Positions 48,150 through 60,712 of a stretch of DNA of 64,000 bases are shown piece after piece. Within the stretch, counting starts at the first letter, position 1. Every line of letters begins with the position of its first letter. The DNA is taken from assembly GCF_042767895.1 (NCBI RefSeq), contig NC_091571.1, positions 27,128,160 through 27,192,159 on the forward strand. The letters are read 5' to 3'. The position numbers and the translations under genes are program-made. The DNA is from Penaeus vannamei. Lineage: Eukaryota > Arthropoda > Malacostraca > Decapoda > Penaeidae. The notes beneath the pieces are model-generated. The model saw nothing but the letters and a program-made list of their open reading frames with translations. It was not told where the DNA came from and did no database searches.

Positions 48150-48415
48150 GTAGATAGCAATGGGGAGGAAATAAAGGAATGGAACGATAGGAGGTAGTAG
48201 GGGATAAATGAAAGTGATAGTAGGGAGGAATGTAAAAATGGAAGATGGAAGAGAAAAAGGGCCACGAGTGATGGGGATATAAAACGAGAAAAAGATAGGA
48301 AAAATGGGTAACAAACTGGCAATGAGACGGAATGGAACTGGTAAAGAGAAAAGGAGTGGGGAGGGAAGAGAAAATAGGGGAGCGAAACGGAAAAGGAGAG
48401 GAAAATATGCAAGGA
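48150..48415. repeat. Purine-rich tract
   Basis: Degenerate GGAAGAGAAAA/ATGGGGA sequence, purine-rich on +, with only weak internal periodicity. Phe/Ser/Leu - frames are compositional. Confidence 0.7.
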
Positions 48416-48461
48416 ATGCCACAGGCTATATGAACGAAGCAACGGTCAATACAGCTGTGAT

Positions 48462-48896
48462 ATGCTAATTTCCTCCATTATCATCTACTCCATGCGCAGT
48501 TACCGTAAAGACGACATCGCACCTATGATTGGCAACGTTTCATCAGATCAACTATTTCAAATAAAACCACAGAGGATTATTCTTTACTTACAGATCTCAG
48601 CCGAGATTACGCTGAGAAAAGGAAAGAAGAAAAAGGAATTATACTTTCACAATGCGAGGGAGATTCCATTCGCAATCCTCCTTCGTAGAATACTCCTTAG
48701 TTTATTTCTCCTTGACCATTGTCCGAGTCCACAGCAGGAATTCTCGCTTTTATGCAACTCGACATCAAAAAATAAAAAAGAGACAACAAAAACGACCAAA
48801 TGTGATTATATTTTAGAGTTTTGGTTGCGGTTCCTTCGTGCAGAAACTATTTCAAGGCATAAAAAACGAAGAAAAACTGGAAAAAGAGGAAATTAA
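48462..48896 (+). other. Unassigned 144-codon open frame in unique sequence
   Basis: The longest ATG-initiated frame on + that avoids repeats. It has mixed composition, basic and Lys/Arg-rich at its C-terminus. I recognise no domain, signal peptide or zinc-binding pattern. With typical stop frequency in such DNA, about one frame of this length is expected by chance in 64 kb on both strands. I therefore do not call it a gene. Confidence 0.15.
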
Positions 48897-48969
48897 AAAG
48901 GTTAGTTTCAGATTCGGACAAAAGGACATACATCCAAGGAGGAACACGTAAATAAACACTACCTACGCA

Positions 48970-49244
48970 AGTCTTCCTTTGTTCGACAAGCTCCAGCAAC
49001 ACCTATATGTCGCCTTAATTAAATGTGACAAGACTAAACAAAGAGGGAGGGAGAGAAGGTAAGAGGGAGAAGATAGATAGAGTGACAGAGAAATAGCGAA
49101 AAAGAGAGAGACTGAGCAATAGATACATAATGAGAGACAACGATAAGTATGCAAATTGCAAATGATGATTAGAAACAAAGAAAGAGACAGATAGAGAGAG
49201 GGAAGGACGGATAGAGAGAGAGAAAAAAATAAAAAGATAGATAA
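48970..49244. other. Unique then purine-rich sequence
   Basis: GA/GATA-rich words (49045-49230) lead into the TG/AG compound tract. Nothing else recognised. Confidence 0.6.
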
Positions 49245-49264
49245 TGTGTGTGTGTGTGTGTGTT

Positions 49265-49301
<37 letters not shown>
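49245..49301. repeat. Compound microsatellite (TG)n-(AG)n
   Basis: TG units with one TTTG interruption (49245-49278) switch directly to AG (49278-49301). It is one of the few AG-oriented tracts on +. Confidence 0.98.
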
Positions 49302-49620
49302 ATGTGAGAGAGACAGATACACGCAAGGGGCAACGCGCTCTCCCCTTCAAAGCACCCGAGGTGAATCTCTGAAAGCAAACGGGAAGCGGCGTTCGAGGTG
49401 TATATTTGTGCAACATGGGCGTAGCAAGACCTAACGACTTTGTATCTAAAAACGGACGCTGCTTCTCATATTCGAGGGTTGTTGGTCGTGGTTCATTTCT
49501 GGTGGTGAGTTGGCCTTAGGCTGTGCGAGGTCATTTGTATGTTTGTTTTGTCTCTGAGAATTTTTTTGTATTCGTAAGGACATATGCTTATGTCATTGCT
49601 TACAACATAGACATCCACGC
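49302..49620. other. Unique sequence
   Basis: No gene recognised. Confidence 0.6.
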
Positions 49621-49637
49621 ACACGTACATTCACAAG

Positions 49638-49868
<231 letters not shown>

Positions 49869-49934
49869 ACAAGAGCTCGATATCTCCGACGGAAACGAAC
49901 ACCTGCACCTACACCTGTTGTCCTTCACAGCTAT

Positions 49935-50160
49935 CGAGTCAAAGAAGAGGAAGGAGAGAGAAAGGAGAAAAGGAGGAAGGGAAGAGCGAAGGGAGGAAAA
50001 GGTGAATAGGAAAGAAAGGAAGAAGGGAGAAGAGACGATGAAATGAGGAGGAGAAAGGACGAAGAAAGGGAGGAGAGAAGGGTGGAGGGAAAGAATGGAG
50101 AGAGTAAGAGAACAACAGCAAGAGGAAATAAGAAGAGAAGAAAGAGTAGAAGAAGAACTA
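49935..50160. repeat. Purine tract (GAAGGAGAG-like)
   Basis: About 225 bp of degenerate purine sequence on +, with GAGGAGAAAGGACGAAGAAAGG-type partial repeats. Confidence 0.8.
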
Positions 50161-50214
50161 GTGATAGTCATTGTCCCAGAAGAAGGAATTATCTTTTAAT
50201 CCAAAGGAAAATTT

Positions 50215-50335
50215 AATAATGATAATACTGGCCGTGATGATAATCGTTATGAAAATAAAATAACAAGGATAATACGGGTGACCATAATGCTAATGATAAT
50301 AATGATAATGATACTGATAATAATGATAATCGACC
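50215..50335. repeat. Imperfect AATGAT array
   Basis: ATAATGATAATGATA words over about 60 bp in an AT-rich context, similar in texture to 2203-2530. Confidence 0.8.
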
Positions 50336-50339
50336 AGTT

Positions 50340-50940
50340 TGTTGGTATTTGCGAGTGGCCCGCACCCAGTGACTATTCTCACAAATAAATGCATATTTAT
50401 CACTGTACATATGTATTTTAATTGAATAAGTTGATAGATGAATGCATGCCGACCACACAGACATAGATATGCATATATGTTTGTGTATAAACACATCTAT
50501 GTATTTGAATATTCAATTGGGCTCTCGCAAATTTAACAAACTGGCCTGATAATGATAATAATGCTAAACCGGATGAAATGACACACGTTAGCTATCATAC
50601 AGAATTAAAATTGCGCAGGTTTAACTCGACACAGCGTATGATTAAACCAAAATGAAATTAACTGATAAAACACATCCATTTTTTACATTTTTTCCCCACG
50701 AAAATAACTCTTTTCAAGCTTTTATGTATTCTTTCATCAATTCTTTTGTCTGTCTTTTAAATGCATAATCTCATCTTTTAAACTTATATTTAGTTTATCT
50801 CATCTTTACATCTCTTATACTAAGAATAGTTTACATGACAAATAAGGGAGACGAACAAGAAATATCTAATTTAGTAATACGTTAATCTATCTCTGTCATT
50901 GGGGAAGATGGTATTATTACACCTCAGACACACCAACAGT
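50340..50940. other. AT-rich unique sequence
   Basis: No gene or element recognised. Confidence 0.6.
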
Positions 50941-50943
50941 CTT

Positions 50944-51152
50944 TTCTGGTGGTATAGGGCTTTTCTCAGTCACATCACATTCCAGCTGGTATAGGTCTTT
51001 CCTCAGTCACATGACATTCCAGCTGGTATAGGTCTTTCCTCAGTCACACCACATTCCAGCTGGTATAGGTCTTTCCTCAGTCACACCACATTCCAGCTGG
51101 TATAGGTCTTTCCTCAGTCACACCACATTCCAGCTGGTATAGGTCTTTGCTC
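50944..51152. repeat. 37-bp minisatellite with phased CAGCTG, no indels
   Basis: GGTATAGG recurs at 50951, 50988, 51025, 51062, 51099 and 51136, exactly 37 bp apart each time. Five CAGCTG E-boxes, each inside the palindrome CCAGCTGG, fall at 50983, 51020, 51057, 51094 and 51131. The middle copies are identical or nearly so and the first and last diverge. It is repeat DNA, and it also presents evenly spaced bHLH-type sites. Confidence 0.98.
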
Positions 51153-51300
51153 GGGTCCTCTCATTTGTGTTTGGTGGGTCTTTATCAGTGCGTTAGAAGT
51201 TCTTGTTTGTTTGTTTGCTTTGTTTTGTTTTGCATCTTTATGGTTTGCATATCCGACACCCATACACAAGTAAGTAAATACACAGCGGTGTGTATTCATA

Positions 51301-51412
51301 TATATAAACACACACACACACAAGCACAAACACGCAAACACACACACACACACAAGCACAAACACGCAAACACACACACACAAGCACAAACAAACACACA
51401 TGCACACGCATA
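51301..51412. repeat. (AC)n with AAGCACAAACACGCAAAC module
   Basis: AC runs separated by an AAGCACAAACACGCAAAC word seen twice (about 51331 and 51355), plus a third partial copy. So it is a block-duplicated compound microsatellite. Confidence 0.93.
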
Positions 51413-51568
51413 AAACCTACCTGAGCATAAACATGATTGCACGCCATTGCAGGGCAACCTTGTGGCCAAACTATGTAATTATGTGTTATTACCCAACAGT
51501 AGCTTCGACTAATAGCCAATGCAGTACAGAGTAAATAATGGAGAATTTGGCGGAAAGACTACACCTCA

Positions 51569-51841
51569 ATGCCAATGGGTGTAATATCTTTTAATAAACT
51601 TAGAGGAAAAAGCCGGGATAGAATAGCAACGTTGAGTTACAAAACTTGGTTAAAAGTTATATTGTTTATGTCTTCGAGGGGCGCTCTTGAAAGACGGCGA
51701 GACGAATTAAACGCTCTTTGTCGAAATGTCATGATATACATTGACAGAAAACAGGCAAGGGAATGTGACTCTTTCGGTGACGTCATTTCCAAAAGTTTCC
51801 CTAAATCGCTTTCAAAAGATTTACAATTTGCAGCGAACTGA
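51569..51841 (+). other. Unassigned 90-codon open frame
   Basis: Non-repetitive frame with protein-like mixed composition, Arg-rich, including Cys and Trp. No recognised family, no supporting splice or promoter context. Within chance length. Confidence 0.15.
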
Positions 51842-53255
51842 AAGTTGGAAAACGAAATTGCGATGAATTTTCCAATAAGACTTTTTTCTGATTAGCAACG
51901 CCTGATTAGCTCGCTTTTCGATTTTTTTTTTTTTTTTTTCATAGTTGATAAAGTTTGTCAGATTCAGAGCGTTCAGTCAAGAGGTGAAAAAAATCTGTAT
52001 ATATATCATTTGTTTTAGTCACAGTATCTCTCTTAAAATATCCGTCTTTTTTTAACTGTTTCAGACGTACATAAACCCAGATGAAAATTCTATTACAAGC
52101 AAAATAATGAAAAAAAATATACCACACGCAACTCCAATCGCATCAATCGCATCATCAAACGCAATATCACAGTACAATCTTAATAACTAATAAACAGAAT
52201 ACAAAAAAAAGTAAACAATCCCATATAAAGAGGATTTCAGCTCTCCAATCCTCTTATAGAAGCATTCAAACCCGTTCGACAGAGACACAAAGACACACAT
52301 CTTAATACACACTGCACATCTATTGTCTATTGTACCTACTAATCGGTGATAATCTTGGACCTCGCTCTAACCCCCCCCCCCCCCAGTCCGTACTTGACAC
52401 GGCAAAAGCATTAGTTAGGACTGGTGCTGTCACTGGCAAAAGGCAGTGTGGGAGTCCTCGAGGCTAGGAAAGCAGATCAGATGACAGGATGACATGCCAG
52501 ATCCAGGGTTGTCATAATTCTCCATAATAGCAGATTCAAAAAGGATGGAAAATGTCCAGCGATGAACGGGGGATGACATCAGGTGACACGTGTTGGTGTG
52601 AAAAGCCGTCAATACAAAGAGAACAATTAATGAACATTCTATCCCAGCAATGTACATAAAACCACTAGCTCTTACGAATCCTTATATAACAATAATATCA
52701 AACAATATAACTTCACGATGACATATCTACAAGGGTTGTATTTGAAAGGGCTTTGTGTGAAATGCCTTCAAATGGCGAACAATAAGGAGGTCTCTGTATA
52801 ATGAAATATTGTGTTATGTGCGCGTGTGTGATGTTTACGTGGACGAAGAAAGCGAAGGACAAAGGGACAAAGTATATCATAAAAATATATGAAGGGGTTC
52901 AGAATTACGCTTGTGCAGAATCACAGCTGATATTAATTTTTCCCTTTTTTTGGCTTTTGCTATTATTAGAGATTGCAGTACAATAGCAAATTGTTGTATG
53001 ATAGTTTCAGGTCACTTCATTAATTGTTCCTTTGTCATTTTCCATTAAAATATAAAGATTGAACATTCTACCTCATGTTTGCTTGCTTAAATTTTAATGT
53101 TTGTGTAATGAATTACTTCTATGATACTAAATCATTACGTTGCCTATCATAATTTTCATCACAAACACATAATTTTTTATGCCATATCTAGCAATCAAGA
53201 GCTTTCACAAATTAATATAAATCATTTTCAGACGAGTAACGATTCGGAATATCAA
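51842..53255. other. AT-rich unique sequence
   Basis: T-run at about 51921-51938, C-run at about 52372-52384. Frames are short. Nothing else recognised. Confidence 0.6.
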
Positions 53256-53261
53256 GTACAT

Positions 53262-53490
53262 GAGCATCCTCCTCCTCCTCTTCTTTCTCTTCCTCTTCCT
53301 CTTCTTCCTCCTCCTCTTATTCATTTTTTCCTCTTCCTCTTTTCCTCTTCCTCCTCCTCTTATTCATTTTTTCCTCTTCCTCCTCCTCTTCTTCCTCTTT
53401 TCCTCTTCCTCCTCCTCTTCTTCCTCTTCTTTTTCCTCCTCTTCTTCTACCTCTTTCTCCTCCTCTTCCTCCTCCTCCCTTTATTCCACC
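53262..53490. repeat. (CTC/CTT)n trinucleotide-type tract with 43-bp repeat
   Basis: Pyrimidine trinucleotide words. A TATTCATTTTTTCC insert recurs at 53318 and 53361 (43-bp spacing), showing duplication of a mixed segment. Confidence 0.92.
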
Positions 53491-53494
53491 CCGA

Positions 53495-55100
53495 AGCAAT
53501 AGCAGTGAAATGGCAGCTGTGAACTTAATCCCAAAGTACCTTAACGGGGTCTTTGTCCGTCGAACGCATAGGGGACTAAGAAGAGACGCAACGTGTTCAT
53601 GATATTTGTTCTCTGTATAGATGAACAGGATGTATACCTAGCCATTTGTATAGCCTTATATGCAGTACAAGGTTGTATAAGTGTATCTCGTGGAGAGTAG
53701 TAGACAAGGACCTACCCACACCACTCGTAGAGGTATTTAAAGACTCTGAGGTGTAGTTGATGCAATAAGGTGGTCATTGTAAAGATAAATTTAGATTTCA
53801 CTCCGGACACTGATCTTGATACAATGCATGTTGATGGCTCTGCATATAAAAGAGGTCCTTGACGTGACCCTGTTATTATTTTCCTTCTCCTTTCTTCATC
53901 TTCTTCTTCTCCATCTCCGTCTATCATCTGTAACCCCAGCCTATATTCTATGCCTATTTCCTATTCCAATTTTTCTCTTTCATTCTTTTTTTTATTATTC
54001 TTATTTATTCTTCTCTTTATTCTTCCTTTTCCCTTATCCCATTTCTTCTTTCCCTAATCCGTCTGCTCTTTCTTCTTATTCAGTCTTTTTATTCTTTGCT
54101 TCTTGATAATTGATCAAAGGATGGCCTGTGTTTAGCAACAAATGACTTCATGGTGTATCCCTCCGCCCCCCCCCCCTTCAGCCCAGAATAAAATCGCTAT
54201 TATCAGCAGTAAAGAGAATGATATGAATAATAATCATAAATAAATCAGAACAATAACAAGCTACAATAACACAGATAACAAATAAAAAACAAAAGCAGAA
54301 GCAAAGACAACCAAATCAACCAACAAGGCCAAACTACGTGCCACCTTCGCTCGCACAAGACAACCTGCGCCAATATTCTTTACAATGCCCATCACGAGCC
54401 CCGCCTTTAGTAAGTGCGTTAAGCAAACTGTACCTCATCAAGAACTTATTACAGTCTGCTATGTCCCTGGAACGCTTCGGCGCGGGGAGAACCGGCGGGA
54501 GGAATTTGAGGGCGACTTATAAGGCAGGCTGGTTGGGATGGCCTGAATTGCTTTTCCGAAGAGGGCAGCCTGTGGTGGGGGGGGTCTCTCTTTTTACAGG
54601 GTTTTTTCTTCGTATTTCTTTTTCTTTTTCTTTGTATATATTTTTCTTCTTTGTATTTTTTTCTCTTCTTTGTATTTCTTTCCCTTTTTTCTTATCTATT
54701 TATTTTTCCTCTTTCTTCTTATTTTGTGTTAACTTTGTCCACTCTTCTTTTTCGTCTGCTGTATATTTTGTCGTTGTCATTCTAAATATCTATCTATTTA
54801 TCTGTATATCTATCTAAACTCTCTATCTACTTATCTGCCTGCCCTATCTCCCTCTCCCTCCCTCCTCCATCATCGATTTCTTCTTCTCTAAGTATCGTTA
54901 GAGCAAATGATTAAAGATAAAAGCCCATTCTGCAGCTCCTAGACTTGGCAAAGTTTGTTAAATTGTTTTCTTGACTTCTCGTAAGCTCACAACGACCTTT
55001 AGCGTAAGCTGAATAGATTGCTAATACATTTCGACACTTGAAGCAACAGAAGGGTGATTGTGCCATTTGGAACTAAAGAAAAGATAGATAGATGAATAGA
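53495..55100. other. Unique sequence with T-rich stretch
   Basis: Pyrimidine patches (53880-54090, 54600-54740), the latter with TTCTTTGTATTT words repeated about every 25 bp. A C-run lies at about 54166-54176. No gene recognised. Confidence 0.55.
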
Positions 55101-55394
55101 TTAATTGAGAGACAGATAGATAGAGAGAAAGGAGGGGAAGGATAGAGGGAGAGAGGAGGAAGGGAGAGAAGAGAAGAGACCGAGATACAGAGAGTGTGGC
55201 AAATAGAGAATGGCACAAACAAATGATAACAAGGGTAAGAATGTCTGAATAGGAGGAAAAATTAGTTGCGACGTCAAAAGTTAAATAAAAAAAAAGGACA
55301 TAAACAAGATATAACCAAATTTAGCTCCTCCATCCCCAACACGAGATGTTTAGTGGAAGTAAAATGTATCGACTGGTTGTGAAGAAAGTCTTTA

Positions 55395-55845
55395 CATGTG
55401 AGGAGGGAGGGAGGGAGAGGAAGAGGGAAGAAGGGGAGGAACGGTAGGAGAGGAAGGTCCAGGGAGGGAAGGAAGGGCGACAAGGAAAGGAGAGAGGAAA
55501 CTACTGCGTGCGATGGAGGGAAGGGTAGAGAGAGAAAGAGAATGAGGGAAGAATGGAGCGAAGAGAGGATGGAAGGGTACAGGGAGTGAAGGAGGGAAGG
55601 GTAGGGAGAGGGGAGTTTAGGAAGGGGAAGGGTATAAGGGAGGAGGAAAAAGGGTCTGTGGAGGGAAGGAGGGGCGAGTCGAGGGAGGGAGAGAGAAGGG
55701 TCAAGAGAGGGAAAGAGGGGAGGGTGGAGGGAGGAGCGGAGAAGGGTCAGGGGAGGGTGGAGGGAGGAGCGGAGAAGGGTCAGGGGGGGGGTGGAGGGAG
55801 GAGCGGAGAAGGGTCAGGGGAGGGAAGGTAATAGGCAATTACAGC
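55395..55845. repeat. Purine domain ending in a 33-34 bp minisatellite
   Basis: GGGAAGGAGG-like purine DNA with irregular repeats from 55395. At 55710-55830 a unit containing GAGCGGAGAAGGGTCAGG recurs three times (GCGGA at 55736, 55769 and 55803). Glu/Arg/Gly and Pro/Ser frames are compositional. Confidence 0.9.
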
Positions 55846-56410
55846 CTTTCCCCCCTCCCCCCCCTCTCTATCTAAATCCAGCGGGTCAGCAAGGGGATCC
55901 CGTCTCCACAGCTATAGGATTTTACTCGCCGACTGCCGAATCGGGGCAAAGCGACAACAAATTAAAAGTCCTTCTTGCAACTGAATGGGTTATGATCCTT
56001 CTGGCATCATCTGACATATTTCTCTTTATCTCTCAGATCAATGGGGGTATTAGTGACTCTATTAAGGCTATCGACAGAATAAAGGATAATGAAATTGATT
56101 AAGAAATAGCAAGCGTACTGCATATTGACTCACTCCTGTGCAAATGAACCATGTACCATCTCCTGAGCATACCCCCGTGATGAAAGACATGTAAAAAAAA
56201 AAAATGACCATTAAAAAAAAAATCAACCGGGCGCTTTCCTGTTAATTAAAAGGGCCAGCCAAGAGACCCGTAATTAGTTCAGACAATATTCTATAATTAG
56301 ACTAGCATGGAACAAGTTACCCGTTGTGGCCGCTAACGGAGCACACAGCAGGTTGAGTAAACATTTGCTCGTCGCCGCTCGCTCCCACCTGCCCTCTCCA
56401 CTCCCGGCGC
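55846..56410. other. Unique sequence
   Basis: No gene recognised. A-runs near 56190 and 56214. Confidence 0.6.
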
Positions 56411-56416
56411 GAAAAA

Positions 56417-57155
<739 letters not shown>

Positions 57156-57159
57156 TTCG

Positions 57160-57795
57160 GAGAATGGCGAGCGAGTGAACCCCTAAGGACATCTAGACGT
57201 ATTCGAAGAAAGATGTCTCAATACACGATCTTTATTTAAATACGAAAAAGAAAGAACAATTTCGCCATGATCGTTATCTTGCCTAATCTGAGCCACACGA
57301 CCTTTGACATATCTGAAATTTTCACATTAGAGACACAAAAATGCGAAAAGAAAACGAAAAAAAAAATCAATACGCCCCAGAAATAGAAATAAATAAAAAT
57401 AGATAGATAAAAAATTCTCCCGGTAATGCAGAGATGACCTTCTTATAACAATCGCATGTGCGTTTTATCGACGCAAACTCCAGGTGGTTTGTTTCATCCA
57501 GCGCTTCCTCCCTTTAAGCTGAAACGAAGCTTGAAATTGAGGAACGCGACGAGATGTGTCCTCACCAAATAGGCCCAATAACGACCCTTAGGCCAGAGGG
57601 TCATAGAGGCGACTATCGTCTGCAGCTAAATATTTAAGTTTAAAGTCGGGTCTTAACAGCAACAACTCAGATTCCCGCGATGAAGCTTTAAATATTCATA
57701 AAATCTATCCAGACGTAGCTTATGGTTATTCTCCTCTCTTGCCTTAGAAGCGATGGTTTTGGTGAATATTGATAAGCTTAATGGAATTGATTATG
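57160..57795. other. Unique sequence
   Basis: Complex unique DNA. An imperfect DR1-like CGACCTTTGACAT lies at 57298-57310. No gene recognised. Confidence 0.5.
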
Positions 57796-57797
57796 AT

Positions 57798-57945
57798 TGC
57801 TTCTTCTTCTGTTCCTCTTTCTTTTCCTTCGTCTTTCTCTTCTTCTTCTGCTCCTCTTTCTTCTCCTTCGTCTTTCTCTTCTTCTTCTTCTGCTCCTCAT
57901 TCTTCTCCTTTGTCTTTCTCTTCTTCTTCTTCTTCTTCTTTTTAG
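57798..57945. repeat. CTT-rich array with 39-42 bp unit
   Basis: GTCTTTCTC recurs at 57831, 57870 and 57912 (spacing 39 and 42, both multiples of three) with CTTCTTCTTCTGCTCCTC filler. An Arg-rich - frame stays open for this reason. Confidence 0.92.
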
Positions 57946-57949
57946 GACG

Positions 57950-58480
57950 CGAGTAATTCCCTCAGTTATTGTCGTCAAGTATAACTGAGAATCTATTTTA
58001 CTGTTCATTGACATTAATAATGGCTTAATAATAACAGACGTAAGTCCTAGAATTTCATTATATATATATTCATAATGTTCGACTAAGCTCAAATCATAAT
58101 AAAAGTATTGATAATAATGATAATGATTATAATCATAATAATGCCCAGAAAAACAATAGTAATGCCAATAATAATCATAACGTAATATGAAAAATAACAA
58201 TAATAATCCTATTTACGAAGATGTAAACCATAAACCTTTCATTCTTCATCATAAAAGCGACTGGTTGCAAGATATTTGCCTCGAAAACCAGGTGTCAATG
58301 ATTGCAGTTGATCGTAATATCACTAAGAAGATTAGCGAGTGTGTCTGTGAGCAAGGAAAGGGGGGGGGGCACGTGTGAGTCGGCGAGTGTTTTATTTCGT
58401 ATTATTAGAAAAATGGCTTGTCACTGCCGATTAATATGCTGAGGTGGTTTGCCTCTGGCCGTTTATGGTTCGTGATTTCT
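57950..58480. other. AT-rich unique sequence
   Basis: ATAATGATAATGATTATAATC-type patch at 58105-58145. G-run near 58360. No gene recognised. Confidence 0.6.
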
Positions 58481-58629
58481 CTTTCTCTCTTTTTTTCTAT
58501 CTCTTTCTTTCCTCTTCGTCTCTCTCTTTTTTCTTTTCTTTTCTTCTTTCCGTCTCTCTTATCTTCTCATGTCTTCTCTCCGTCTCTGTCTATCGATTTT
58601 TCTATCTATCTCTATCTCTATTCCTTTCA

Positions 58630-58887
<258 letters not shown>

Positions 58888-58889
58888 AT

Positions 58890-59320
58890 ATCGTCTCTAA
58901 ATCACTGCCTCTTCCCCAAGCAAGAAATCAACTGAAGTCAAATGTTTTCGTGGTAATGGCGACGGTGTGAATCCTGCTTTAATTGCATTAACCAAGGCGA
59001 TGAAGATGAAAGAGGTAGTGAAATGGGGCGTGCGATCTCCGGAGAGTTACACCGCGCGCGAAGATTAAACTTTATTATCAAGGCCAGTTATCAAACATCG
59101 CTTCCAATATTTTCACAGGAGGTGACTAAAGCACTTAGAGATGCAAAGGTCTATTCTTTGAAATGTTGAAGTAAGGGTATTATTCTTAGTAAATAACACA
59201 ACAACACAATAACACTATTCGTGATAAAGAGAAATAGAGAAGTCCATAACAAGAGCCAAAAATATATTGAGAATATTATAGGACAGAAACCATGAAAAAG
59301 AATAAGAATAAGAGGGGAGA
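58890..59320. other. Unique sequence
   Basis: No gene recognised. Confidence 0.6.
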
Positions 59321-59321
59321 T

Positions 59322-59323
59322 AA

Positions 59324-59383
<60 letters not shown>

Positions 59384-59400
59384 ATAGAGAGAGAGAAAAA
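59322..59400. repeat. (GATA)n-(GA)n microsatellite
   Basis: A few GATA units then about 23 GA units (59334-59380) then GATAGAGAGA. This is the second largest GA-oriented dinucleotide tract on +. Confidence 0.97.
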
Positions 59401-59639
59401 AAAGGTAAGAAAAAAAGTAATATAGACTTCACCTCCACTCACGACACAAACTCCGAGGCTATAAAATATCAGGGGAACCTATAACACGTAATGGGTGTGA
59501 CTGCCCTTAAAAAGCACAACACCGCGGCCAGAAGACGGAGAAAACACGTATCGTTATTTTTTTATATATATAACTGCGGGGATATCAACAGGTGAGGATT
59601 TGAGAACCAACTTCATTTTTACTTTTTTCTTCTATTTTT

Positions 59640-59659
59640 TTCTCCTTCTTTCTCTCTCT

Positions 59660-59695
<36 letters not shown>

Positions 59696-59732
59696 CTATC
59701 TATCGCTATCTATCTCTCTCCTCTCTTATTCT
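59640..59732. repeat. Short (CT)n and (TATC)n
   Basis: CT words (59650-59677) followed by about seven TATC units and a CGCTATC interruption. Confidence 0.95.
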
Positions 59733-60210
59733 TTTTCTTGATCTTCTTTTCACAATAATTTGATCTTGGATTTACAGCATTCTAGAAATGTGAAAGAATT
59801 ATACTACTTTCATTTCCTAACAATGCGATACGTAAGTTAAGAATAATAACCCAATAAGTGACGAATCTAATAAAATTTCTTCTAAGTCAAACAGAATGAA
59901 AAAAAAATAATTGTATTAACGTAAAGATATGAAAAAAAAGGTGAATCTGACCCACTCACGTCTTATCATCAGCTGGCTTCGGTAAACAAGTCCCGCGCCT
60001 TAAGACACCCCAGAACCAGCGGCAAATGAAGTGAATTCCAATAACTGTTTCTGCCTGAAGGAACAGTGACAAGCGCCCTCTGACACTGGCCATGACTGCG
60101 TGTGAATTATTTGAGCAACACTAGTGTGAGGAGACAGACGCGGATTCATTTGAAGCGCAACAATATTGATACGAGAAACGACAACTGAATTCCAGAGCGG
60201 GTTCAATAAA
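59733..60210. other. Unique sequence
   Basis: No gene recognised. Confidence 0.6.
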
Positions 60211-60213
60211 GCG

Positions 60214-60305
60214 CTTCAATAAATTTGCAGTCGTTAGTCGCTAGATTCGCAGTCACTTAATCGCTAAATTTCCAATCATTTAATCGCTAAATTCGCAAAC
60301 ATTCA
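60214..60305. repeat. 23-bp minisatellite, about 3.5 copies
   Basis: TCGCTA recurs at 60238, 60261 and 60284 (23-bp spacing), with an earlier TCGTTA-type partial copy. The unit is TAATCGCTAAATTCGCA plus about six bases. Confidence 0.9.
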
Positions 60306-60712
60306 CAACTATTGCTCAGATAACGTCGAGAGAGAAAGAGAGAGAAAAAAATAATCCCATGACAGAGGTGACAAATAACCGCACCAGCATTCGGCTTTCT
60401 AATTACAAATGTGCAGCTCGTGCCACATACATAGTCAGTAGTTATTCTCGTAAAGCACGTAGGAGGAGAGGGGAGAGACAGTTCCCCGGAGAGAAAAACT
60501 GCTGGGTCTCGCTCCCCGCTGCTGTTTTGACAAAGGAGCGGCTCGAGTGGGAGCGGGTGGGAGGGCGCTCTGCTTTCCGGTCCAAATGGGAATTGTAGTA
60601 AATGCATGAAAGCGAAGGTTGTAATGAATAGCATCATGGAGGCATTGTTGATGTAAGTTGGAAAGATTTTGCGAGGTGTTGAAGCACGTCTGCGGTGATC
60701 GAGGTGGGACAA
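60287..60712 (-). other. Unassigned 141-codon open frame in unique sequence
   Basis: One of the two longest frames outside repeats, on -, from ATG at 60710. Mixed composition with several Cys, but no pattern I recognise. A + frame (60359-60598) overlaps it, so composition may explain both. About one such frame is expected by chance. Confidence 0.15.

Noticed and set aside
50944..51152. CRISPR-like regular array
   Set aside because: The 37-bp units are contiguous with no unique spacers, and the surroundings are eukaryotic.
57778..58200. Arg-rich protein on - (57778-58200)
   Set aside because: The Arg-rich part is the CTT/CTC trinucleotide-type array, which stays open because its 39 and 42 bp steps are multiples of three.
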